A stretch of 64,000 nt of DNA, taken from CALODL01 sp942492115. GTDB lineage: Bacteria; Planctomycetota; Phycisphaerae; UBA1845; CAIVHJ01. The notes under the pieces are model-generated. The model was not told the DNA's origin. It saw only the letters and a list, made by a program, of their open reading frames with translations, and ran no database searches. Both the position numbers and the translations under genes were made by a program. Of the stretch, positions 27,133-36,857 are shown one piece after another. Location of the stretch: the NCBI GenBank assembly GCA_942492115.1, contig CALODL010000024.1, forward strand, positions 62,001-126,000. Reading direction: 5' to 3'. How positions within the stretch are numbered: the stretch's first letter is position 1; every line of letters starts with the position of its first letter.

Positions 27133-28162
27133 TACCGCTTGTAGCTTCAGTGTGAAGATACTGTCGTATGTCTTGCCCGACCAATCCTGACAACTTTAGC
27201 GCGCCCTGTTCATTCAGATGGAGTGCATCAACGAAATAGTCGTCGGGGTTGTTCAGTCCGAGGTTGGACCAGTTGTAGTTCCATAGCGGAATGCTCAGTT
27301 CTGCGGCCAATTCCTGCAGGCCTCGATCGAACGCGGAATTGACCCTCTCCATCATCGTGCCAGCCAGACGACGGTGGAACTCAGGATGTTCGGGCATGTC
27401 GGTCATGACCACACGCACCCCTGCATCCAGCAAGGCCTGGATGTCACGACGCAGCTGTTGCCACTTGGCGCCGCTGACGTTCGCCGTACCGAACCAGTTC
27501 CGACGATAGATGTCGATTTGGCGATCCCACTCGGCCGAGGGCAAAGGCATGTCCTTGTTGACGCCGTTTCCGCGGTACCCTCCATGGTCCACGACCTGGT
27601 CCGCGCCGCCCCCGAGCCAATCCATTGCCTTGTGCTTACACGCTCGATACAACGCACGTTCAGGCATGAACGTCGCCAGAGCTGCCCGGCTTGTGCCGGC
27701 AACCCTGTACCGATCGAGCAGATTGAGTGACCACAACAGTTCATCGGTCAGATACCATGTGGGGTTGGCCCCATCATTGCCGTAGGCCAACGACACGTTG
27801 AGTATCATGAGCGGACGGCGACTGAATCGACCGGCGAACTCGTTGTACAACGCTCGGGCAGTTGGTGTGGCGCTGCGTGGGGCCGCGATATTGACAACGG
27901 TCTTCGACGACACGCCCACCTGCTCGGCTACGACACGGGGAATCACCTGGCTGTGTGCTCGGGAATCACCAGCGACGAGAATGAGCGGTTCGGCGGCGGC
28001 TGCGGTCAATGTTCGCACGCGCTGACGCAAGTCGTCGCGGGCGATGGGACGCGGATAGAGGGCGGTGGCGCCGATATGAATCAGGACGATGAACACCACG
28101 CCCAGAATTGCACCGCTCGGCCAACCGTCAGAACTGGAAATAGATGAATGGGTTGTCGGCAT
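27026..28162 (-). CDS. SGNH-like acyltransfer partner of the MBOAT protein
   Basis: A 378-residue protein; the start at 28162 (MPTTHSSISSSDGW) lies inside the last codons of the MBOAT gene. One N-terminal membrane helix (SGAILGVVFIVLIHIGATAL) is followed by a periplasmic SGNH-type domain. The SGNH Ser block is LILVAGDSRAHSQVIP. The C-terminal Asp/His pair is FVDALHLNEQGALKL (DxxH). Such proteins work with MBOAT membrane acyltransferases (as in AlgJ/AlgX, PatB, DltD-like systems) to put acetyl groups on extracellular polysaccharide. The 35-nt overlap supports one operon. The acceptor is unknown. Confidence 0.85.
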   Translation of the reverse strand: MPTTHSSISSSDGWPSGAILGVVFIVLIHIGATALYPRPIARDDLRQRVRTLTAAAAEPLILVAGDSRAHSQVIPRVVAEQVGVSSKTVVNIAAPRSATPTARALYNEFAGRFSRRPLMILNVSLAYGNDGANPTWYLTDELLWSLNLLDRYRVAGTSRAALATFMPERALYRACKHKAMDWLGGGADQVVDHGGYRGNGVNKDMPLPSAEWDRQIDIYRRNWFGTANVSGAKWQQLRRDIQALLDAGVRVVMTDMPEHPEFHRRLAGTMMERVNSAFDRGLQELAAELSIPLWNYNWSNLGLNNPDDYFVDALHLNEQGALKLSGLVGQDIRQYLHTEATSGISHQMSRQAPLNRHAVLAAQPCQSVPMSHTTAPTP

Positions 28163-29579
28163 GGACTCCAACCAGCACGATGCCATAAAACATGGTCGCA
28201 TAGATCGCCCCGCGAGCCACGGCTGGCAGGCGCAGGATGACATTGAGATCATCACGGTAATACTGTAGAACCTGTACGATCAACAGCGGCAACCCGAACA
28301 CCACGAGTGGCACAATCAAATCGGCGCCAGCCGGAATGGGCCTGACCAGGGCAGCGAGCAATTGGCCGACATGATGAATCGACTCGGCGCGAAAAACCAA
28401 CCAACTCAGACAGATCACATGAAAGAACACGAGCATCGACACGGCCGATCGCCAGCGTGCGGCACGCCAACCACACGTCACTCGCTGCCAGGTCGGCTCG
28501 AGAACGCGATAGGCCACGAGCACACAGCCGTGCAGTGCGCCCCACAATACGAAGGTCCAGGCCGCACCGTGCCACAGCCCACCCAACAACATGGTCAGCA
28601 ACAGATTGATGCATGTGCGCCGTGAGCCCTTTTTGTTGCCGCCGAGCGGAATGTACAAGTAATCACGCAACCATTGTGACAAGCTGATATGCCATCGCCG
28701 CCAGAAGTCGCTCGGGTTTCGTGCGAAGTAGGGCAAATTGAAATTGAGCGGCAGGTCGAATCCCAGAAACTTGGCGCATCCACGAGCTATATCGCAATAA
28801 CCAGAGAAATCGCAGTAGATCTGAAACGCGAATGCATAGGTCCCGATCACGACCGTTCCGGCGCCGACCTCTGCCCCCGGATCGTAGGCCACTGCGACGA
28901 CCCGCGCCAGATTGTCAGCGATGACCATTTTCTTGAACAAGCCCCACAGCACCAGGTAGCCGCCCTCGTAGAACTCGGCGCGCCTGATCCGCCGCGCCCG
29001 GGCGACCTGTGGTAGGAACTGGCTGGCGCGCAGAATCGGTCCTGCGACCAGTTGGGGAAAGAAGGCAACGAACACGCCGAACTGTAACAGGCTGCGATTG
29101 GCCCGAAGAGTTCCGCGATAGACATCGATGGTGTAGCTGAGGGTCTGAAAGGTATAGAACGAGATGCCGACCGGCAGTACAACATGCAGCAGCCGCGGTT
29201 CGAGTGGCAGGCCGATGGCCTCGAGCATGGTGGCACAGCTGCCGACGAAGAAATCGAAGTACTTGAAGAATCCGAGGATCCCCAGATTGGTGATCAGCGA
29301 GAGGCAGAGAATCGCCCGCCGCCACCTGCTGCCATAATAGTATGAATGTGGCACCCCGGCCGCACGATCCTGGCGCCTATCCAGAAGCAGCGCATAAACG
29401 TAGTCCGCCACGGTCGATACAGCGATCAGGCCCAGGAAGCGCCAGTCCCAGTAACCATAGAACAGGTAACTGGCGACCAGCAGCACGGAGTTCTGGGCCC
29501 GCAATGAGCGCGCGGACCCGAGGTATAGCGCGTAGAACGCTACAAAGAAGACAAGGAATTCGCTGCTGTTAAAGAGCAT
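28128..29579 (-). CDS. MBOAT-family membrane O-acyltransferase (AlgI-like)
   Basis: A 483-residue protein starting at 29579 (MLFNSSEFLVFFVAFYALYL), with about ten hydrophobic stretches. Hallmarks are FYTFQTLSYTIDVYRG, PQLVAGPILRASQF, YCDFSGYCDIARG, PSDFWRRWHISLSQWLRDYL, YIPLGGNKKG and the catalytic-His region LLGGLWHGAAWTFVLWGALH. These are the AlgI/DltB group that moves acyl groups across the membrane to exported glycans. Followed, with overlap, by its SGNH partner. No polysaccharide synthesis genes are in the window, so the glycan modified is unknown. Confidence 0.94.
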   Translation of the reverse strand: MLFNSSEFLVFFVAFYALYLGSARSLRAQNSVLLVASYLFYGYWDWRFLGLIAVSTVADYVYALLLDRRQDRAAGVPHSYYYGSRWRRAILCLSLITNLGILGFFKYFDFFVGSCATMLEAIGLPLEPRLLHVVLPVGISFYTFQTLSYTIDVYRGTLRANRSLLQFGVFVAFFPQLVAGPILRASQFLPQVARARRIRRAEFYEGGYLVLWGLFKKMVIADNLARVVAVAYDPGAEVGAGTVVIGTYAFAFQIYCDFSGYCDIARGCAKFLGFDLPLNFNLPYFARNPSDFWRRWHISLSQWLRDYLYIPLGGNKKGSRRTCINLLLTMLLGGLWHGAAWTFVLWGALHGCVLVAYRVLEPTWQRVTCGWRAARWRSAVSMLVFFHVICLSWLVFRAESIHHVGQLLAALVRPIPAGADLIVPLVVFGLPLLIVQVLQYYRDDLNVILRLPAVARGAIYATMFYGIVLVGVHADNPFIYFQF

Positions 29580-29796
29580 GCTGGATGACTCATCGGATCC
29601 GGGTTCGGAAGGCTGTACGTAGCGCCCCCACGCGAAACGGCGCGGGTCATTATCGGACCGCACGGGCTGGACCTCATGCGCGAGGTGCCGACTGCGTGTC
29701 CGACTATAACTCCTGTACCACCAAGTCCTTCCCCCTTGCGTCGCGCGCAGGGTGCCAGCGTGCTACAATGGTTTGCGGGGTTCTTTCGAGATATTG

Positions 29797-32310
29797 ATGA
29801 TGCGTACTCACGATTTATGCGCTGTTGTCTTAGCCGTGACTGTCGGCGTCATGTCGGGCTGTGGCGGGACGGGCTTCGTTGCGCCACCTGCAGCGCCGCC
29901 ATCGACGGCAACACCACCACCCCCTCCGTCTCCGGATGACGCTTCGAGCGACGATTCAGGACCAGGCGGTTCGCCCAATGAAGTGACGCCCTCGAATCCG
30001 ATTCGCCCTCAGGAACCCACCACTCCGATTGACCGCCCGAACGATGACCAGCAGGTCGACCTGATCGATACGCCCGCGACACCCGAAATCGAGGATGGGC
30101 CACACGTAGTAAACATCTCCATGAGCGCGACCACCTTCGATCGAGTGATCTATGCCGCACAAGGTGGTGTGATCGGTGTGGGTGGAATGTCGTTGGACAT
30201 TCCCGCAGGTGCGCTGCCATTCGACATGGCGATCCGGGTTGAGCGCATCCCTCCTACATTGCTTCCTGCGGATGCGCTGCTCGGCGCGACCTTTGGGCCC
30301 GACACACTCGAGTTGCAGAGTCCGGCAACCTTGACCATTCCGCTCGTCGCGCCGTGGCCATTGACCTCCCCCCCCCTGATCGTGCGCATGGAAACAAGTG
30401 ATCCGCGTTTCGCGTATGTCGCCGGCCCTGCAGCGACGTTGAATGACACGCGAACCGTCGCGACAGTGCCCGTGGAGCACTTCAGCGGGGCCTATCTGGC
30501 AGCCAATTGCCATGCCGGCGTGGGGGAATTGCTCGAAGCGACCTGGCTGATTCTCGGCTGTGACAGTGCCACTGTACTGTCGCGCATCCGGGCCAAGTAT
30601 CCCGACTTGTTGCCCCCGCCAGGGTGCCTGACCGCCGGCCCATTGTTGAGCCAAACCGACATACAGGCCGTCCTCGACACGTTCTTCGAGGACGTCGGTG
30701 CATATGCACCGGATGTGCCGATTCCCCCCGATGTACTGGCCCGCATGGCCGACGCAGCGCGGGACAATCGCCATGTCGTCATGCTCTATCGCGCTACGGC
30801 ATTCGGCCCGCGAAATCCTGCCAATTACGGATTCTACGACAACGTCATCCACAGCAATGTGCTCGATCTCATCGCTGGTGAGGTTCTCGTGCGCAACGCC
30901 CCGGCGGCACTCGACCCGGCACTGTCGGCCCTCCAGAATGGCTCCCCTGTGCTCTTTTTTCCGATGGAGCAGTTGAATGACTTCCGCACACAGCCGACCC
31001 ATGCTGTTGCAGAGCTGGCGCGCTGCGGGCAGATTGGTTGCCTGGGATATGACCTGCGCGCCGAAACCACGGGTGGTGCCCTCTTCGAGGAATTCTTTGC
31101 AGAGCTCACACCTGACCTTCAGAACTTCAATCAACTCGAGGTCTCATTCGATTCGCGGCGCAGGGCACGGCGGCCCCTGCCCCCGGAGAATGAACGCCCG
31201 ACCCCGTACGGTGCGGTGCGCATCTACATCGAACCGGTTGACAACGTTCCCTGTGCGCGGCTGGCTGGTTGCTGGGAGGTCACGCTCGAATCCGAGGATG
31301 AATCACTGACGTCCACACGCATCTATGAATTCGATGCTGCACAACAACTGGAACGCATGTGGACCATCGACTCTGTCACACAACACATTCATGAATGGGT
31401 GCGCTTCAACCGGCCCAACTCGCCCGCATGGCTCGAGTCCTTGGGGCTCGGCGACGAGCTCGAACGCAGCGCCGTTGTCGATGTGCCGCTGGAGCCGACT
31501 CATGTAACCATGGGCTGGAACCTGGCTTCGGCTGATGGGATGTTCCGCGAGGAGCTGCTGCCCGTGTCAGCAGCCTTGACGACCAACCAACCGGCAGAAG
31601 GGTTTGCCACCGCTGAAGGCACCATCGTCGAGATGACCCTCCAGCTGCCCGACACTGCGGAGCCGCCGACCTACCTCACGACCCCGATCCGCGGCACCCT
31701 CAGCGCCGAACGTGTCGCCTGTCCAGTACCGGACGGTGTCATGATTCAGACCCAGGAAGAACAAAGCGGGACCGGGCCGTGTTGCGGTACCCACGATTCG
31801 CCAGGCTGCGATGAACCGGTTTGCGAACGTGACGTCTGCGACCTGCTACCACAGTGTTGTACTGATCGGTGGTCCGAGGACTGCGTCGCCGTGGCTCAGG
31901 AATCAGGATTCTTTGGACCGCAGTGCTCCTGTCGCACGTGTGGAACTTCAGGAGACTGCTGCAGCCCGCACCTGACACCCGGATGCCGACAGGGCAATTG
32001 CTGCGAATTCGTTTGTCTCAAGCTGCCACACTGCTGCGCCGCAGACGGTCAATGGGATTCGGCGTGCGTTCTGTTGGCCAACTCCGGTGCCGAAGGCGAA
32101 GTGTGTGGTTGTGTCAGTGAACCGCTGTTCAATATCATCTGCAACAATATCTACCTGCCACCCGGCCGCCTCGGAGACGACATTCCGGATACCGACACGC
32201 GCTTCAACGGGCGCTGTGAAGACGGTGGTCCCGGCGCCGAATCGGCGTTGACCGAATACGGTTTCGACTGTGCGGATTGCGGCCCCCGACTCGTGGACGA
32301 AGGACCCTGA
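29797..32310 (+). CDS. Large lipoprotein with ZU5-like domain and Cys-rich repeats
   Basis: An 837-residue protein. ATG codons at 29797 and 29800 both precede the signal (LCAVVLAVTVGVMSGC), a lipobox SGC. Residues 22-90 are a Pro/Asp/Ser-rich linker, the usual spacer of surface lipoproteins. A ZU5-like beta domain follows at about 118-215 (GGMSLDIPAGALPFDMAIRV, FGPDTLELQSPATLTIPL). The middle is unfamiliar. Residues about 655-775 hold two Cys-rich repeats of the form CCxxHxxPGC...C...VC...PxCC...WxxxCV, which occur in planctomycete and myxobacterial secreted proteins. Role unknown; probably on the cell surface. Divergent from the MBOAT operon. Confidence 0.8.
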   Translation: MMRTHDLCAVVLAVTVGVMSGCGGTGFVAPPAAPPSTATPPPPPSPDDASSDDSGPGGSPNEVTPSNPIRPQEPTTPIDRPNDDQQVDLIDTPATPEIEDGPHVVNISMSATTFDRVIYAAQGGVIGVGGMSLDIPAGALPFDMAIRVERIPPTLLPADALLGATFGPDTLELQSPATLTIPLVAPWPLTSPPLIVRMETSDPRFAYVAGPAATLNDTRTVATVPVEHFSGAYLAANCHAGVGELLEATWLILGCDSATVLSRIRAKYPDLLPPPGCLTAGPLLSQTDIQAVLDTFFEDVGAYAPDVPIPPDVLARMADAARDNRHVVMLYRATAFGPRNPANYGFYDNVIHSNVLDLIAGEVLVRNAPAALDPALSALQNGSPVLFFPMEQLNDFRTQPTHAVAELARCGQIGCLGYDLRAETTGGALFEEFFAELTPDLQNFNQLEVSFDSRRRARRPLPPENERPTPYGAVRIYIEPVDNVPCARLAGCWEVTLESEDESLTSTRIYEFDAAQQLERMWTIDSVTQHIHEWVRFNRPNSPAWLESLGLGDELERSAVVDVPLEPTHVTMGWNLASADGMFREELLPVSAALTTNQPAEGFATAEGTIVEMTLQLPDTAEPPTYLTTPIRGTLSAERVACPVPDGVMIQTQEEQSGTGPCCGTHDSPGCDEPVCERDVCDLLPQCCTDRWSEDCVAVAQESGFFGPQCSCRTCGTSGDCCSPHLTPGCRQGNCCEFVCLKLPHCCAADGQWDSACVLLANSGAEGEVCGCVSEPLFNIICNNIYLPPGRLGDDIPDTDTRFNGRCEDGGPGAESALTEYGFDCADCGPRLVDEGP

Positions 32311-32443
32311 ACATGCCGAGCGCTGGACGCCCACCTCCGGGTTGATCCGCTGTCGCTTCACACAGCAGCGAACACGCCCAACCCCGCGATGATTGTACCT
32401 GGGGCTTATCGTGGCCCCGGATACCTCGCGGCCAATCCCCTGC

Positions 32444-33208
32444 TCAGGGCCTGACGCATCCGCAGTCACCATCCTCGCCGAGCGGATCCTCGTCCCACGG
32501 GCTGGCCAGCAGGATCCCCATGATTTCGTCATAGAATGGATCGGTGTTCGGATCCATTTGTTCCGGATTGTTGACAACCGGAGGGTGCGCAGGATCGCAG
32601 GCACCAATCTCGACGACGTCGCACGCACGATCGAGTCGCGTCACCCACACACGGTTGCCCCTGCCATCATTGCAGTAGATGTTCACTTCGGTTCCCGGGA
32701 TTGACCCGACACTGCGCTTCGACCTGCGCAGAAGATAAATGCGATTGGTCTTGCCTACACTATCGTACCTGAACGCAAAGGTCGTTCCTGACGCGGTTGC
32801 TTCGACCCAGCCGTCGCTGATCACGGCCGGTGGCCATGAACCACCCCACGATACAATCCACCCCTGCTTCAGCTGCAGTGAGCCAAGCTCGAATAGCGCA
32901 TGTGGATTGCTGGAGGGGATCGGTCCAGCCAGTGCAAAGGTGTTGCCTGGATCTTCGAATTCGATGAACACGAAATCCGGTGTCTGGACGATCTCATTCT
33001 GGGGCAGGGGTTCTACCAGTTCCTTACTGTTGTTGATCTTGGTGTCGTCCAGATCAACGAATAGGTGCTCGTTGGTCCCCCGCTTTACAATACCCGTGAT
33101 GTGGGCGTTGGTTCTTTCGATGGGAGGTTCTGGAATGGAGGGCGACAGGCAGCCGCCATTGAACAGTATGCAAGCACACACCCCTACCCATGTACGTTTC
33201 ATGTTCAT
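32444..33208 (-). CDS. Putative lipoprotein, paralogue of the preceding gene
   Basis: A 254-residue protein begins MNMKRTWVGVCACILFNGGC with lipobox GGC. Its core aligns with the protein at 33322 throughout: ITGIVKRGTNEHLFVDLDDT against IVGVVKKGTNDHVFVHLEDT; GSWPPAVI against GSWPPPVI; ATASGTTFAFRYDSVGKT against AAATGTTFAIRFDSTTGQ; and YLLRRSK against YLLRKTS. Both are beta-rich with a C-terminal acidic, Cys-containing tail (EDGDCGCVRP here). I do not recognise the family. With the kinase at 34037 they form one transcription unit, so the pair may be partners or ligands of its outside domain. That link is inference from order only. Confidence 0.78.
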   Translation of the reverse strand: MNMKRTWVGVCACILFNGGCLSPSIPEPPIERTNAHITGIVKRGTNEHLFVDLDDTKINNSKELVEPLPQNEIVQTPDFVFIEFEDPGNTFALAGPIPSSNPHALFELGSLQLKQGWIVSWGGSWPPAVISDGWVEATASGTTFAFRYDSVGKTNRIYLLRRSKRSVGSIPGTEVNIYCNDGRGNRVWVTRLDRACDVVEIGACDPAHPPVVNNPEQMDPNTDPFYDEIMGILLASPWDEDPLGEDGDCGCVRP

Positions 33209-33321
33209 ATCTCACTTGTTCTTGGAGCCCTGTTTTGACGCGACACTCGTGACTGTGCTCGGTGGCCAACGGGTGAGACACCGCGCTCCGCAATGCTCAT
33301 CCGCGTGACACGACGAGCGGG

Positions 33322-34026
33322 CTACGGGGTCCAGGTCAGACCGCAGTCTTCTGAACCGTTCTTCGGTTCGTTCCAGCCTATTGCTCGAAGGTACTCTTTG
33401 AACTGATCGATTCTGGCATCTCCGCCGTTGCTGGTGTTCGTCGGGGGCGGAAACGGAGTACAGGCATCGAATTCCATCCATTGGCATTCCTCGGTAAGCG
33501 CGTACGTGTATGAGCCGCACTCGATATGCAACTCTGTAGTTGGAGAGGTCTTGCGGAGCAGGTACACGTAATGCTGACCGGTCGTACTGTCAAATCGGAT
33601 CGCAAAGGTGGTTCCCGTCGCCGCGGCTTGCACGAGGCCAGTCTTGATCACTGGCGGCGGCCAGCTACCCGTTGCAATCGCCCAGCCGTTGTACAAGCGC
33701 AACGAACTCAAGGAAAATTGAACATCGGGCTCGACGGCCGAAAAGATCGGTCCGACGAGCACCAGATCGTCACCCACCGTATTGTCATCCTCAATGAGCA
33801 CGACCACAAAGTCCTTCGATGTTACGGTCTCGTCGAGTTGCAACGGCTCGACCAGAGTCCGGGTCACATTGGTACCGATCTCGGTATCCTCGAGGTGCAC
33901 GAATACGTGATCATTCGTCCCTTTCTTGACCACACCCACGATTTTTCCGTCTGGCGTGGAGGGCAACAGGCAACCTGATTCGCAGAGAAGAATGCCGACA
34001 CATAAGATTGAGCAGGTAGATCTCAT
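33322..34026 (-). CDS. Putative lipoprotein downstream of the CHASE2 kinase
   Basis: A 234-residue protein starting at 34026, 10 nt after the kinase stop, with GGGAG in the kinase tail as ribosome site. The N-terminus (MRSTCSILCVGILLCESGC) is a lipoprotein signal. The beta-rich body and the repeated motifs are shared with its neighbour at 32444. The tail holds DACTPFPPPTNTSNGGD and ends EDCGLTWTP. No catalytic motif is seen. Tandem duplication is clear from the alignment. Its anchor and place in the operon suggest it acts at the membrane close to the kinase sensor. Confidence 0.8.
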   Translation of the reverse strand: MRSTCSILCVGILLCESGCLLPSTPDGKIVGVVKKGTNDHVFVHLEDTEIGTNVTRTLVEPLQLDETVTSKDFVVVLIEDDNTVGDDLVLVGPIFSAVEPDVQFSLSSLRLYNGWAIATGSWPPPVIKTGLVQAAATGTTFAIRFDSTTGQHYVYLLRKTSPTTELHIECGSYTYALTEECQWMEFDACTPFPPPTNTSNGGDARIDQFKEYLRAIGWNEPKNGSEDCGLTWTP

Positions 34027-34036
34027 GACGGTCTCC

Positions 34037-36403
34037 CTATGCAGTGTCCAGCCGGTGGCTGATGTGAATGCGGCGAACGGCGGCTGCCAGTTCTGCCGCG
34101 ACAATGACACCAAAAATGGCGACGAACGGGCTGAGAAGGTATTCACTCCGCGCATACAAGATTCCGCTGCACAGGAAACACCCAACGCTCACAACGACGA
34201 TCAGCGCGCATCGTTTGCGCGATCTGGTTGCGGCCATCACGCCGACCATGCCGCCCAGCAAGGCAGCGAGGATGTGCACTGCGTATTCTCCTTCGACACG
34301 TGGATTGCAGATCGCGGTCAGCGGCAGGAGCCGGTCGATGACTGCAGCATGCGCATAGCACCCTGGAATCTCGCGCCCCCCCGCAGCCTCGTGCCGGTCA
34401 GTCCCCGGCCGGAGGTCGCCCACCACAACGACTTTGTCTTCGAACGACTCGCGCAACTGACTCTCATGCGCATCAAACACATCTTCGTAGGCAATAGTAG
34501 AAGCGGACAGGCAGGCGTCCGAGGGTAGCATGAAGTAGTAGTAGCCCAGCAAATCGCCTTCGTCGAGATTCAACGGAGCGGCATTTTCTTCGGTCGCAGG
34601 ATAGATCTTGGACAGTTTCAAGGTCTCGGTCACTGTGATGGACCGCACAGCATCCAGTTTGGGATTCTGCTGATAGTAGATGACGTTCAGCGCTTGCTCG
34701 TCCAGGTCCAATTCGAATTCGGCTTCTTCTCCGGGGCGACGAGCGGCCACGACACCGGCCAGTGACAACGCCACCAGCGGATCATCGAGCCGTTGCCGGG
34801 CCACGAGGGCCGCGGTCGCGGGTGAGTCCATCAGCTGAACGGTGACCCCACCCCAGCGAACGCCTGCATTGACCAGCGTCTCGCTGACGGCCGGCACGCC
34901 ATCCACCAGGCGCCAGTCGGGAACAGCCACGACAACTTCAATACCCGCACCGCGTAGCGCCGCCACGCCCTCGGCGAATTCCGCGTCGTATTCGGTCTCA
35001 CCCTTGAAGGTGATATCCCATACGACCGCACGACACCGCGACGAGGCAAGATGTTTCATGAAGTGGCCGTGCAGCCGACGAAGGCTCTTGGGGACGGAAC
35101 GCGTGATACCCGGCACGCCCTCCCGAACAGCGATCGCTTCCAGCTGAGCGTTGTCTGAGAATCCGACGACACGAACATCCTGCAAACTGGATCGAGTGCC
35201 TGGTGGCGCCGCCGACTGGCTGAGCCAGTTGTTCCAACTCCGCGTCAAGGGTGTCCACGCGATAACGAGCGGAGCGCCGATGAATCGGCTGATCAACACC
35301 GATGCCAACACCACCAGGGCGAATGACGTAATATGGTGGCGCTGCACCAGACGACGGCTGCGGGTGGTGAGAATGTAGCCCAGGCTGTCCCCACGGGCCA
35401 CGATGGGTTCGCCGGCAAGGTAGCGGCGCAGATCGGCCTCGAGTTCGCCTGCGGTGGTGTAGCGTCGCTCGGGGTCCTTGGCCAGGGTCTTGAGAATGAT
35501 CGTCTGGACATCATGATCAATGGGGCACGCATTGACGGATCCCGATCCGCGGCGCGCACGAACGCCCGAGTCGGGCGACCACATCCGCGTGGGCGGTGTC
35601 GGCGGCATGATTTCGACATTGCGCAGCACCTGATGTACTTCACCCGTTATCGGGTAAGGAAAGCGACCGGTCAGCAGATGATAGAGGTTAACGCCCAGCG
35701 AGTAGACATCGGTACGGTGATCGATGCCGTCGCGTCGTCCACTGGCCTGCTGGGGTGACAGGTAGCCGAGCGTGCCGACGACGCGGTTGGTCTGCGTGAT
35801 CAGTGCCTCGGCCGGTTCATCGATCGCTTTCGCCAGACCGAAATCCAGAATGCGCGGTCGCCCCTCGTTGTCGACAAGGATGTTCGACGGTTTCAGATCT
35901 CGATGGATGATGCCATGCACATGGGCCGCCTGCACCGCCCCGCAGATGTCAGCAAACAGCGCAAGGACCTCTTCGAGACCCAGTTCATTCTGACGCACAT
36001 AGACATCGAGCGGCAGACCGTGGACATAGTCCATGACGAAATAGGGCAGCCCTTCGTCGGTCAATCCGGATGTAAAGATTGAAATGATATTGGGATGCTG
36101 CAGTCCCGCAGCCACTTCGATCTCGCGTTGAAAGCGCCGATACTCTGTCCGCGATGTATGCCGGCCTGAGACCAGCACTTTGATGGCGACCTGCTGCTTG
36201 GTCGACTCCTGGATGGCGCCATAAACAACACCTTGCCCACCCTGGCTCACGATCCCCGCGATGTCATAGCCCTCGATCGTGACCTGAGCCGGTGCAGACT
36301 CGAGGTCTAGATCGATGGTCCGAGTCTGATCCATCGCTACGCGCAGTTTGTCGATCAAACTGTCATCAGGTTGGTCATGTAAGTCGGCAGAAGTGTCCTT
36401 CAT
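34037..36403 (-). CDS. Ser/Thr protein kinase with extracytoplasmic CHASE2 domain
   Basis: A 788-residue protein. The kinase domain (about 45-320) has IVSQGGQGVVYGA, AIKVLVSGRHT, HRDLKPSNIL, DFGLAKAI and GTLGYLSPQQ. All catalytic residues are present. A membrane helix (SFALVVLASVLISRFIGAPL) leads to a CHASE2 domain at about 385-690: SSRCRAVVWDITFKGETEYD, VVVAVPDW, FEDKVVVVGDLRPGTDRHEA, GCYAHAAVIDRLL. Three more hydrophobic stretches close the C-terminus, typical of CHASE2 proteins. CHASE2 is a ligand-sensing module outside the membrane, so this is a receptor kinase. Two paralogous lipoproteins follow directly. A 20-bp palindrome lies 88 nt before the start. Confidence 0.93.
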   Translation of the reverse strand: MKDTSADLHDQPDDSLIDKLRVAMDQTRTIDLDLESAPAQVTIEGYDIAGIVSQGGQGVVYGAIQESTKQQVAIKVLVSGRHTSRTEYRRFQREIEVAAGLQHPNIISIFTSGLTDEGLPYFVMDYVHGLPLDVYVRQNELGLEEVLALFADICGAVQAAHVHGIIHRDLKPSNILVDNEGRPRILDFGLAKAIDEPAEALITQTNRVVGTLGYLSPQQASGRRDGIDHRTDVYSLGVNLYHLLTGRFPYPITGEVHQVLRNVEIMPPTPPTRMWSPDSGVRARRGSGSVNACPIDHDVQTIILKTLAKDPERRYTTAGELEADLRRYLAGEPIVARGDSLGYILTTRSRRLVQRHHITSFALVVLASVLISRFIGAPLVIAWTPLTRSWNNWLSQSAAPPGTRSSLQDVRVVGFSDNAQLEAIAVREGVPGITRSVPKSLRRLHGHFMKHLASSRCRAVVWDITFKGETEYDAEFAEGVAALRGAGIEVVVAVPDWRLVDGVPAVSETLVNAGVRWGGVTVQLMDSPATAALVARQRLDDPLVALSLAGVVAARRPGEEAEFELDLDEQALNVIYYQQNPKLDAVRSITVTETLKLSKIYPATEENAAPLNLDEGDLLGYYYFMLPSDACLSASTIAYEDVFDAHESQLRESFEDKVVVVGDLRPGTDRHEAAGGREIPGCYAHAAVIDRLLPLTAICNPRVEGEYAVHILAALLGGMVGVMAATRSRKRCALIVVVSVGCFLCSGILYARSEYLLSPFVAIFGVIVAAELAAAVRRIHISHRLDTA

Positions 36404-36857
36404 CGTCCCGTGTACCGTCTATCATGCCCATTATTCCTGGCCAGAACAAGGTACACGTAAGAACGCGCGCTTGATTCACAATTCGGATGGACTAGTCTAC
36501 ATAGACTAGTATTCAGTTAGGCTTGAGTAATTGTCGGCTCGTGGATAACACGAGGTGTGGCAGAGCCGCGGTCCGCCCAGATGGCCGGGCTCATTCACCC
36601 GCGATCACGATTCCGACCCCCCATCGAGCCCAACCACGCGCGTAAGTGTCGATGTCAGTTGAGGCGGAGCAGAAACACCTCGGCCCCCAACATGAGTCTA
36701 AGGTGATATGACAAGAACGATCGGGGAGCCACAACCAGGTCAGCCACGATTTGATTCGGCCATCACTCTGTACCGCTCAACTCCGTGGGCCGGCTCACAC
36801 TCTGAACTATACCCGCGCAAAGTGCGCACTTGGTTCTAGAAGCCTAATGCCGTCGCT
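36404..36857. other. Intergenic region before the CHASE2 kinase operon
   Basis: 454 bp without a supported gene. It holds the perfect palindrome at 36491-36510 and, on the side of the unknown gene at 36858, no clear terminator. The 73-codon plus-strand frame at 36751-36972 overlaps that gene and has no motif. Confidence 0.55.
36491..36510. promoter_or_regulatory. 20-bp perfect palindrome upstream of the CHASE2 kinase operon
   Basis: ACTAGTCTA-CA-TAGACTAGT: two 9-bp arms with a 2-nt centre, 88 nt before the kinase ATG on the minus strand. The arms are too close for an RNA hairpin, so a dimeric regulator's operator is the more likely reading. Confidence 0.5.

Noticed and set aside
29956..31134. 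392-codon minus-strand frame inside the ZU5-like lipoprotein gene
   Set aside because: No motif; the plus-strand protein has a lipobox and domains.
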